A program made the translations under genes and the position numbers. The notes under the pieces were generated by a model. That model was not told the origin of the DNA. It did no database searches and was given only the letters and a program-made list of their open reading frames with translations. From Brevundimonas sp. NIBR10 (lineage in GTDB: Bacteria > Pseudomonadota > Alphaproteobacteria > Caulobacterales > Caulobacteraceae), in contig NZ_CP115464.1 of the NCBI RefSeq assembly GCF_027912515.1, positions 3,573,501 to 3,637,500 on the forward strand: a stretch of DNA of 64,000 nucleotides. The letters are read 5' to 3'. Positions 36,766-44,170 of the stretch are shown piece after piece; positions within the stretch are counted from its first letter, which is position 1; each line of letters begins with the position of its first letter.

Positions 36766-38577
36766 ATGTCCGCACTCGCCCAGTTCCTGTCCGCCGAAGC
36801 CCCCACACCCGACGCAGAAGACGTCCACGCCCTGATGCCCCAGGCCACCGGGGTGGTCGGCGACGCCGCCTCTCCCGCCGCGATCAGCCGCCTGTCCCGC
36901 GCCCTGGCCGGCGACCGAACCTCGATCAAGGCCCAGAAGAAGGCGATCGAGACGCTGAAGGCGGCTCTGTCGGCCATCCGCGTCGGCGACTATGCGGGCG
37001 GGGCGCGGCGGGCGCTCCAGGTGCTGCAGTTCGATGAACGCCACGGCGCGGCCTGGCACGTCCTGGCCATCTGTCGCGAGAAGGCCGGCCATCTGGCCCA
37101 CGCCCTGACCGCCTACGAACAGGCGCTGAAGATCACGCCCGAGGACGTCAACATCGCCCACGACCTGGGCCGGCTGGCCCAGCGGCTGGGCCATCTCGAG
37201 ATCGCCGAGAAACTGATCCTCAAATTCCTGGCCGCCGAGCCGGGACATATCGAGGGCACCAACAACCTGGCCTGCGTCCTGCGGGACCAGAAGCGCTATG
37301 ACGAGGCGATCGACGTCCTGCGCGACCTGATCGCGATCGAGCCGGCCGACCCCACCTTGTGGAACACGCTCGGCACCATACTGACCGACCAGGGCCGGAT
37401 GGAACCGTCACTGACCTTCTTCGAGGAGGCGCTGCGGCTCGACCCCGCCTTCGCCAAGGCCCGCTACAACCGCGCCAATGCCCGCCAGCCTCTGGGCGAC
37501 GCCCAGGGGGCGCTGGAGGACCTGGACGCCGCCCTGCCCGGCGCCGAGACCCCCTATGAGGCGGCGATGATGAACATGGCCCGCGCCATGACCCTGATGG
37601 GTATGGGTCGGCTTCAGGAGGGCTTCGAGGCCTATGAGGTCCGGCTGGATCCCGAGATGCCCGAGGCCGTGCATTTCGTCGTCGACGCCCCGCGCTGGGA
37701 TCCGAAAACCCAGGACCTCAAGGGCAAGCGCGTCCTGATCATCGGCGAACAGGGCATCGCCGACGAGATGGTCTTCGGCGGCTGTATTCCCGACGTCATC
37801 GACGCCGTGGGCCCGGACGGCAAGGTCTTCATCGCCGTCGAGGGCCGACTGGTCGCGACCTTCCAGCGCAGCTTCCCGACCGCCATGGTGGGCACGCACA
37901 AGGCGGTCCGCCTCGACGGCCGCCTGACCCGCTATGTCCCCTTCATGGAGGAGGTGGGCGAGGCGGAAGGCAAGGCCGACGTCTGGGTGCCCATGGCCAG
38001 CCTGTGCGCCGTGTTCCGCCATTCTGTGTCGGACTTCCCCGACCGCGACGGCTATCTGAAACCCGATCCGGACAAGGTCGCCCACTGGACGGCCGAGATC
38101 GAAAAGCTGGGCCCCGGCTTCAAGGTCGGCCTGCACTGGAAGAGCTCGATCCTGACCGGGGTGCGTGCCCGCTATTTCTCAGCGTTTGATCTCTGGGCGC
38201 CGATCCTGACGACACCGGGCTGCGTCATGGTCAACCTGCAATGCGGCGACGTCTCGGAGGATCTGGCGGCCGCAGAGGCTGCGGGCGCGAAGATCTGGAC
38301 CCCGCCGATCGACCTGAAGAACGACCTGGACGACGTCATCGCCCTGTCCTCGGCGCTGGACCTCGTCATCGGCCCGGGCATCGCGGGCACCAACATGGCG
38401 GCGGCGACGGGGGCGCGCACCTGGCTGATCCATGCGCCCGACGACTGGCACCTGCTGGCCACCGACCGTTACCCCTTCTATCCACGCGTCCGCACCTTCG
38501 CCACGGGCGGGTTCGACGGCTGGCCCCGCGCGATCGAGGCGATCCGGGCGGCATTGGTGGAGGAAGTGGGGAGATAG
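36766..38577 (+). CDS. flmG: TPR protein with glycosyltransferase-like domain (FlmG-like flagellin glycosyltransferase)
   Basis: A 603-residue protein. Residues about 60-270 hold at least five tetratricopeptide units (for example AWHVLAICREKAGHLAHALT and LWNTLGTILTDQGRMEPSL). From about 300 on is a GT-B/GT41-like fold with GKRVLIIGEQGIADEM, FKVGLHWKSS and VIGPGIAGTNMAAATGARTW. This is the architecture of FlmG, which binds flagellin through its TPRs and glycosylates it with a pseudaminic-type sugar in Caulobacter and Brevundimonas. It is divergent from flbT and adjacent to the flagellin gene, matching that role. The sugar is inferred, not visible. Confidence 0.85.
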   Translation: MSALAQFLSAEAPTPDAEDVHALMPQATGVVGDAASPAAISRLSRALAGDRTSIKAQKKAIETLKAALSAIRVGDYAGGARRALQVLQFDERHGAAWHVLAICREKAGHLAHALTAYEQALKITPEDVNIAHDLGRLAQRLGHLEIAEKLILKFLAAEPGHIEGTNNLACVLRDQKRYDEAIDVLRDLIAIEPADPTLWNTLGTILTDQGRMEPSLTFFEEALRLDPAFAKARYNRANARQPLGDAQGALEDLDAALPGAETPYEAAMMNMARAMTLMGMGRLQEGFEAYEVRLDPEMPEAVHFVVDAPRWDPKTQDLKGKRVLIIGEQGIADEMVFGGCIPDVIDAVGPDGKVFIAVEGRLVATFQRSFPTAMVGTHKAVRLDGRLTRYVPFMEEVGEAEGKADVWVPMASLCAVFRHSVSDFPDRDGYLKPDPDKVAHWTAEIEKLGPGFKVGLHWKSSILTGVRARYFSAFDLWAPILTTPGCVMVNLQCGDVSEDLAAAEAAGAKIWTPPIDLKNDLDDVIALSSALDLVIGPGIAGTNMAAATGARTWLIHAPDDWHLLATDRYPFYPRVRTFATGGFDGWPRAIEAIRAALVEEVGR

Positions 38578-38581
38578 GGAC

Positions 38582-38694
38582 GAGGTTTGAGGGATGAGGG
38601 ATAAGGGGTCGGGCATCACGGACGTCCCTATCGCCAAAGCGGTCGTCGCCCCCTATTCCACACACCTCATCCCTCATCCCTCGCACCTCATCCC
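38582..38694. repeat. Paired short-repeat element B (between flmG and alr)
   Basis: A purine-rich arm of degenerate GAGGGAT units (38582-38613) and its complement of CTCATCC units (38663-38694) flank ~49 bases. The right arm stops two bases before the alr ATG and so occupies the normal ribosome-site position. The spacer reads GGGGGCGACGACCGCTTTGG on the minus strand and loosely resembles that of element A. Confidence 0.6.
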
Positions 38695-38696
38695 TT

Positions 38697-39749
38697 ATGA
38701 CAGCCCCCGCCCGCCTCACCGTCGACCTGAACGCGCTCGCCCGCAATTTCCACACCCTGTCGGCGATCAGCGGATCGCCGGCCCATCCGGTGGTGAAGGC
38801 CGACGGCTATGGCCTCGGCGCCGGCCGTTGCGCCGGGCGACTGATGAAGGAAGGCGCGCGCACCTTCTTCGTGGCGCGAGTGTCGGAAGGCGTCCTGCTG
38901 CGCGCCGCCCTGGGGCCTGAGCCGACCATCTATATCCTCGACGGGTGCCCGGGCGATTCCATCCCCGACCTGCGCGCGGCCAACCTGCGGCCCGTCATCA
39001 ACCAGCCCGCCCAGCAGGCGGCCTGGCTGGCGTCGGGCGGCGGCGCCTGCGCGGTCCAGATCGACACGGGCATGAACCGGCTGGGCTTCCGGCCCGAGGA
39101 TGCGCCCGAACCCTTCGAGGGCGTCGAACTGGTCATGAGCCACCTCGCCTGCGCGGACGATCCGGCCGAGCCGATGAACCGGCGACAGCGCGATGCCTAT
39201 GCCGGGGTCTGCGACCGCTATCCCGGCGCGATCCGGTCCTTCGCCAACTCCAGCGGCTGTTTCCTGGGCCCCGACTTCGCCTTCGACGCCGTGCGGCCCG
39301 GCATCAGCCTGTACGGCGGTGGCCCGGAAGGCCGACCCGACCCACGCATCGCCCCCGTCGCCACCCTGACCGCCGACATCCTCCAGGTCCGCGACGTGCC
39401 TGTGGGCGAGAGCGTGGGCTATTCGCGCGGCTTCATCGCCACCCGCCCGACCCGCGTCGCCACCTGCGCCACCGGCTATGCCGACGGCCTGTTGCGCAGC
39501 TACAGCCGGGGCCCCGGGAGTGTTTCAGGCCAGGTCTGGCTGAACGGTGCCCTCCTGCCCCTGCTGGGCCGGGTCTCGATGGATGTGATCGCCGTCGACA
39601 TCACCGACACCGACGCCGCCCTGGGTGACGCGGTCGAACTGTTCGGCCCCAACCGCATGCTGGACGACGCCGCCAACGCCGCCGGCACCATCTCCTACGA
39701 ACTCCTCACCTCGATCCTGCCCCGCGTCCCCCGGGTCTATATCGGCTGA
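38697..39749 (+). CDS. alr: Alanine racemase
   Basis: A 350-residue PLP enzyme that makes D-alanine for peptidoglycan. The PLP lysine is Lys34 in VKADGYGLGA. The opposite-face catalytic Tyr is Tyr242 in VGYSRGF. Substrate and PLP contacts appear in QIDTGMNRLGF, FANSSG and VRPGISLYGG, and the C-terminal beta domain has GRVSMDVIAVDIT. The ATG sits directly against the repeat arm with no Shine-Dalgarno, so translation may be leaderless or the true start may lie just downstream. It is otherwise full length. Confidence 0.93.
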   Translation: MTAPARLTVDLNALARNFHTLSAISGSPAHPVVKADGYGLGAGRCAGRLMKEGARTFFVARVSEGVLLRAALGPEPTIYILDGCPGDSIPDLRAANLRPVINQPAQQAAWLASGGGACAVQIDTGMNRLGFRPEDAPEPFEGVELVMSHLACADDPAEPMNRRQRDAYAGVCDRYPGAIRSFANSSGCFLGPDFAFDAVRPGISLYGGGPEGRPDPRIAPVATLTADILQVRDVPVGESVGYSRGFIATRPTRVATCATGYADGLLRSYSRGPGSVSGQVWLNGALLPLLGRVSMDVIAVDITDTDAALGDAVELFGPNRMLDDAANAAGTISYELLTSILPRVPRVYIG

Positions 39750-39810
39750 GCGCGCCCGACGCTTGCGCCCTTCGTCGTGCCGGGCTATGTCCCCGCCTCC
39801 TGAAACGGCC

Positions 39811-39885
39811 GGATGCGTAGCTCAGCGGGAGAGCACCTCGTTCACACCGAGGGGGTCACAGGTTCAATCCCTGTCGCATCCACCA
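39811..39885 (+). tRNA. tRNA-Val (anticodon CAC)
   Basis: A 75-base cloverleaf: acceptor GGATGCG/CGCATCC, D-arm with AGCTCAGCGGGAGAGC, anticodon loop TTCACAC with CAC, T-arm ACAGGTTCAATCCCTGT, and an encoded CCA at 39883-39885. Confidence 0.95.
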
Positions 39886-39983
39886 TTCCCCTGTCCTAGA
39901 GTTCCTTCTCCGACCGCCATCGGGCGCACAGCAGGATTTGAGCGCACGTCTCTCAGCGGACGGCGCAGACGGGGTTTCCTTCG

Positions 39984-41288
39984 ATGAAGGTCGCGATCAT
40001 CGGCACGGGCTATGTCGGACTGGTTTCGGGCGCCTGTTTCGCCGACTTCGGCCATACGGTCGTCTGCGTCGACAAGGACTCCGGCAAGATCGAGCGGCTG
40101 GAGAACGGCCAGATTCCGATCTTTGAGCCGGGGCTGGAAAGCCTGGTGGCCGAGAACGTCCGTGCGGGCCGTCTCGATTTCACGCTCGACGGCGCAGAGG
40201 CGATCCGGAACGCCGACGTGGTCTTCATCGCCGTGGGCACCCCCACCCGGCGCGGCGATGGCCATGCCGACCTGTCCTATGTCTATGCCGCGGCCGAGGA
40301 GATCGCGGGCCTGATCGAAGGCTTCACCGTCATCGTCAACAAATCGACCGTGCCGGTCGGCACCGGCGACGAGGTCGAGGCCATCATCAACCGGGTGAAC
40401 CCCGACGCCGACTTCGCCGTCGTCTCCAACCCCGAGTTCCTGCGCGAAGGCGCCGCCATCGAGGACTTCAAACGTCCCGACCGCGTCGTCATCGGCACCG
40501 ACGATGAACGCGCCCGCAAGGTGATGGCAGAGATCTATCGCCCGCTCAGCCTCAACGACTTCCCGGTGATCTACACCTCGCGGCGGACGTCCGAGCTGAT
40601 CAAATACGCCGGCAACGCCTTCCTGGCGCTGAAGATCACCTTCATCAATGAGATCGCCGACCTGTGCGAAAAGGTCGGGGCCGATGTGCAGCAGGTCGCC
40701 AAGGGCATCGGGCTGGATGGCAGGATCGGGTCGAAATTCCTCAACGCCGGGCCGGGCTACGGCGGCTCGTGCTTTCCCAAGGACACCGTCGCTCTGGTCC
40801 GCACGGCCCAGCAGTACGGCGCGCCGGTCCGGCTGGTCGAGACCACGGTCGAGGTCAACGACGCACGCAAGAAGGCCATGGCCGACCGTGTCATCGCAGC
40901 CTTGGGCGGAGCGCCGAAGGGCAAGACCGTCGGCATCCTGGGCCTGGCCTTCAAACCCAACACCGACGACATGCGCGACGCCCCCAGCCTGGACATCGTC
41001 CCCGCCCTGATCGCCGCCGGGGTCAAGGTCCAGGCCTATGATCCCGAAAGCATGGACGAGGCGAGGAAGCTGCTGCCCGATATCGACTACCGCGACGACG
41101 CCTACAGCGCGATCGTCGATGCCGACGCGGTCGTCATCCTGACCGAATGGGACCAGTTCCGGGCCCTGGACCTGGACCGGATCAAGCTTCTGGCCCGCGC
41201 CCCCGTCATGGTCGATCTGAGGAACGTCTACCGCCCCGCCGAAATGCGGGCGCGCGGTTTCGCCTACACCAGCATCGGCCGGGGATAG
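39984..41288 (+). CDS. ugd: UDP-glucose 6-dehydrogenase
   Basis: A 434-residue enzyme that oxidises UDP-glucose to UDP-glucuronate with two NAD+. The N-terminal Rossmann motif is IGTGYVGLVSGACFADFG. Catalytic Lys and Cys lie in IKYAGNAFLALKITFINE and GPGYGGSCFPKD (the latter with the thiol nucleophile). The C-terminal UDP-binding domain has LGLAFKPNTDDMRDAPS and ILTEWDQFR. It starts 99 bases after tRNA-Val and is followed seven bases later by a uronate epimerase gene, so the pair makes UDP-uronic acids for surface polysaccharide. Confidence 0.96.
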   Translation: MKVAIIGTGYVGLVSGACFADFGHTVVCVDKDSGKIERLENGQIPIFEPGLESLVAENVRAGRLDFTLDGAEAIRNADVVFIAVGTPTRRGDGHADLSYVYAAAEEIAGLIEGFTVIVNKSTVPVGTGDEVEAIINRVNPDADFAVVSNPEFLREGAAIEDFKRPDRVVIGTDDERARKVMAEIYRPLSLNDFPVIYTSRRTSELIKYAGNAFLALKITFINEIADLCEKVGADVQQVAKGIGLDGRIGSKFLNAGPGYGGSCFPKDTVALVRTAQQYGAPVRLVETTVEVNDARKKAMADRVIAALGGAPKGKTVGILGLAFKPNTDDMRDAPSLDIVPALIAAGVKVQAYDPESMDEARKLLPDIDYRDDAYSAIVDADAVVILTEWDQFRALDLDRIKLLARAPVMVDLRNVYRPAEMRARGFAYTSIGRG

Positions 41289-41295
41289 GGGCACC

Positions 41296-42267
41296 ATGAC
41301 CGTCATCGTCACCGGGGCGGCCGGCTTCGTCGGGATGCACGTCGCCGAGCGGCTGTTGCAACGTGGCGAGACGGTGATCGGCGTCGATGACTTCAACGCC
41401 TATTACGATCCGGCCCTGAAGGACCTGCGAGCAGCCCGTCTGGCGGCCCATCCCGCGTTCCGGATGGTGCGCGCCGACATCGCCGAGCCCGAGGCCATGC
41501 GCGACCTGGTCCGCGACACGGGCTCCGAGAGGGTCGTCCACCTGGCCGCCCAGGCCGGGGTCCGCTATTCGATCGACCACCCCTTCGCCTATCAGCGGTC
41601 CAACCTGGCCGGCCATCTGTCGATCCTGGAGGCCTGCCGCCACGGCGATATCGAGCATCTCGTCTATGCCTCGTCCAGTTCGGTCTATGGCGACAGGCCG
41701 CTGACCGGACAGGGATTCCGGGAAGACGATCCGACCGTCTCGCCGGTGTCGCTGTATGCCGCGACCAAGCGGTCCTGCGAGCTGCTGAGCCAGAGCTACG
41801 CAGCCCTGTATGGCTTTCCGCAGTCCGGCCTGCGGTTCTTCACCGTCTATGGACCCGTGGGCCGACCGGACATGGCCTACTTCGGCTTCACCGAGAAGAT
41901 CATGCGGGGCGAACCGATCGAGGTCTATGGCGAGGGCCGGATGGCGCGGGACTTCACCTATGTCGACGACATCGTCGATGGGGTGATCGGGGTGCTGGAC
42001 CGGCCACCGAGCCCGGGTGCCCACGAAGTCTACAACATCGGCGATTCCAGTCCCGTCGGTCTGATGGACATGATCCGGACGCTGGAGGCCGCCCTGGGGC
42101 GCGAGGCCGTCAAGATCATGCGGCCGATGCAGCCGGGCGACGTCACCTCGACCTATGCCGACATCACCAAGCTCAACGCCCTGACCGGCTATGCGCCCAA
42201 GGTGGCCCTCGCCGAGGGGCTGAGTCGGTTCGTGGACTGGTGGCGCGACTGGCGCGGAATGGCCTGA
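41296..42267 (+). CDS. NAD-dependent epimerase, UDP-glucuronate 4-epimerase type
   Basis: A 323-residue short-chain dehydrogenase-like enzyme. NAD+ binds at VTGAAGFVGMHVAE. The catalytic YxxxK is YAATK, preceded by VYASSSSVYGD; HLAAQAGVRYSI and GRMARDFTYVDDIV are typical of the UDP-glucuronate/UDP-galacturonate epimerase branch. It probably converts the Ugd product to UDP-galacturonate. It lies seven bases downstream of ugd in the same operon. Assignment to 4-epimerase rather than another uronate epimerase is by resemblance only. Confidence 0.9.
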   Translation: MTVIVTGAAGFVGMHVAERLLQRGETVIGVDDFNAYYDPALKDLRAARLAAHPAFRMVRADIAEPEAMRDLVRDTGSERVVHLAAQAGVRYSIDHPFAYQRSNLAGHLSILEACRHGDIEHLVYASSSSVYGDRPLTGQGFREDDPTVSPVSLYAATKRSCELLSQSYAALYGFPQSGLRFFTVYGPVGRPDMAYFGFTEKIMRGEPIEVYGEGRMARDFTYVDDIVDGVIGVLDRPPSPGAHEVYNIGDSSPVGLMDMIRTLEAALGREAVKIMRPMQPGDVTSTYADITKLNALTGYAPKVALAEGLSRFVDWWRDWRGMA

Positions 42268-42767
42268 TGCCGGCCGACCGTCCCGATCTGGAACAGGCGC
42301 TCGACCCGTGCTGGCACACCCCGTTTGAACTGAAGCTCGACCGTTCCGTCCCGGAATCGGTGGACAGGCACTTGCCTGCCGGGACGGCGACAGAGTTCAA
42401 CCGGTGGCGGGTAAAGCACGCCCGTCGGGGAGATGGCCCACCGGGCACGGCCGTCGTGCAGTGATCGCCCGCTTTACGGCGATCAACGCCAGGCCGGATC
42501 TCGCGATGTCAAATCCCGCCAGCACTGGCTTTCAGCCGCATCCCCCCAACCGCCACCAAGGGAATGAGTGCGGTTAAGCTTCGCCTGTCAGGGGCACTCG
42601 CTTGCACTCAAGCGCCACAGTTCCGATGAGCATTCGCAACCCTTCTGGAAGACCTCGCGCTCGCCTTTGAGGTGAAGCAACATGGTTACTATCCCCGTCC
42701 CGGGCGCAAACCCACCGTGCGGCGCACCTCTTGCTCTAGGTCGTTCATCGACATTGGAGTGAGCGCA
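42268..42767. other. 500-bp intergenic stretch
   Basis: No convincing gene. It contains a GATCGCC/GGCGATC stem at 42463-42484 without a T run, which may end the ugd transcript. The 3' end holds the GGAG ribosome site (42756-42759) of the next gene. The long lead before that gene could carry its promoter and a regulated leader. Confidence 0.5.
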
Positions 42768-44084
42768 GTGAACCGGATCATCATCATCGCAGCCGCCGTA
42801 ACCCTCGCCTCCGCAGGTTCGGCCTGGGCTGGAGCGGGTGCAGGCGGCAACGGCGGCGGCCATGGCGGCGGCGGCAGCGGCGGCGGTGGGGGCTGCGGCT
42901 CCAGCTGCGGTGGTGGCGGCGGCGGTGGCTACACCGGCGGCGGCGGCGGTCACGGTGGCGGAGGTTATGGCGGTGGCGGTGGCGGTCACGGCGGTGGCGG
43001 CTACGGCGGTGGCGGTCACGGCGGCTGGAACCGGGGCGGCAACGTCAACGGCAACTTCAACAACAACGTCAACGTCAATGTGAACGCGAACTCCAACGCG
43101 AACTCGAACTCCAACAGCAACGCCAGCTACGGGCGCTCGGTCCTGAACGCCCGCGGCTATTCGGGCTACGGCCAGTACAGCATCGGCGGCGGTGGCGGTG
43201 GGTATGCCGGTGGCGGCGACGGCTTCTATCCCGCCGGTCCCGGCTATGGCGACGGCGGTGGCGGGGTCGTGATCTCCCAGGACTACGGCTGTGTCGCCAC
43301 GGCTGGCCCCAGCGCGCCCTTCGGCTATTCCGTTTCGGGCTTCGGCCGTCGTCTCGTGTCCCAGCAGGGCTCCTACGCCGCCTACTATGGTGGTCAGGGA
43401 ACCTGCGGTGCGCCCGTTCCGGTTCCGGCCGGCCCCTGCTGCGCCCCGGCCCCGGTCGGCCCGTGCTGTACGGCACCTGCGCCCGTTCCGACGCCCGTTC
43501 CCGTCTGCGGCCCCGGATACGGCGGCGGTTATGGGGGCGGCTACGGTGGTCGCTACGGCAGCCGGATCCCGCATGGCGGCGGCGGCAACGTCTGCGGCCC
43601 GGTGGCTCCGCCTCCCCCGCCGCCTTCCTACGGTTGCGGCGAATGCAATGCGCCGGTCTACAGCCAGCCCTTCTACGGCCATGTCCCGGCCCCAGCGCCC
43701 GTCACCCTGCGCTCGCAAGGCGTCCGTGTAGCCTCGCCCCCCGTGAACGTGCCGCCGCAGGTGGTCTACATCCAGGGCCCGCCCGTCTGGGTCGACGCCC
43801 CGCCGGTCAATGTCGCGCCGGCCCAGATCTATCTGGAAGCCCCGAACGTCCGGGTCCGTCCGTCCGAGGTCACCGTGGCCCCGCCGGAAATCCACTACAC
43901 CCCGGCCCAGGATCACCCGGAAGACGACTGCTGCGACGCCGTCTATTCATCCTCCCCGGCGGCGGAACCCTATGCCGAAGGCTCCTATGCCACGGAGGCT
44001 CATCTCCCGCCCGAGCGCGATCTGAAGGATTACGCCCCGGCTACAGGTTATGGTCCGACAACCGGCGAGACACAGTTCCAGTAG
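42768..44084 (+). CDS. Secreted Gly/Asn/Pro-rich surface protein
   Basis: A 438-residue protein starting at GTG 42768 eight bases after a GGAG site, with a signal peptide (IIIIAAAVTLASAGSAWA). The mature N-terminus is almost pure Gly with His/Tyr/Ser (residues ~25-85), then comes an Asn-rich VN/SN repeat (~90-120). Next are a Cys/Pro-rich stretch (CC..PAPVGPCC), a second Gly/Tyr patch, and a PV.V.PP.V.I-type repeat region near the C-terminus. It ends with DDCCDAVYSS. The composition suggests an extracellular or cell-wall matrix protein, possibly adhesive. No family recognised. Confidence 0.75.
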   Translation: MNRIIIIAAAVTLASAGSAWAGAGAGGNGGGHGGGGSGGGGGCGSSCGGGGGGGYTGGGGGHGGGGYGGGGGGHGGGGYGGGGHGGWNRGGNVNGNFNNNVNVNVNANSNANSNSNSNASYGRSVLNARGYSGYGQYSIGGGGGGYAGGGDGFYPAGPGYGDGGGGVVISQDYGCVATAGPSAPFGYSVSGFGRRLVSQQGSYAAYYGGQGTCGAPVPVPAGPCCAPAPVGPCCTAPAPVPTPVPVCGPGYGGGYGGGYGGRYGSRIPHGGGGNVCGPVAPPPPPPSYGCGECNAPVYSQPFYGHVPAPAPVTLRSQGVRVASPPVNVPPQVVYIQGPPVWVDAPPVNVAPAQIYLEAPNVRVRPSEVTVAPPEIHYTPAQDHPEDDCCDAVYSSSPAAEPYAEGSYATEAHLPPERDLKDYAPATGYGPTTGETQFQ

Positions 44085-44118
44085 GGGCTGGGACGTCTTT
44101 CAGCGGGGGCTGAAAGAC

Positions 44119-44156
44119 AAGGGCCGGCGAGCATTGCGGTGCTCGCCGGCCCTTCT
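44119..44156 (+). terminator. Strong stem-loop terminator between convergent genes
   Basis: AAGGGCCGGCGAGCA and TGCTCGCCGGCCCTT pair perfectly over 15 bases around TTGCGG, followed by TCTGCG. It lies between the surface protein gene and the convergent caspase gene. Confidence 0.85.
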
Positions 44157-44170
44157 GCGTCCAAGGGTGG

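Noticed and set aside
42240..42464. 74-codon frame after the epimerase gene
   Set aside because: It overlaps the epimerase end, has no ribosome site and no recognisable pattern; treated as intergenic.
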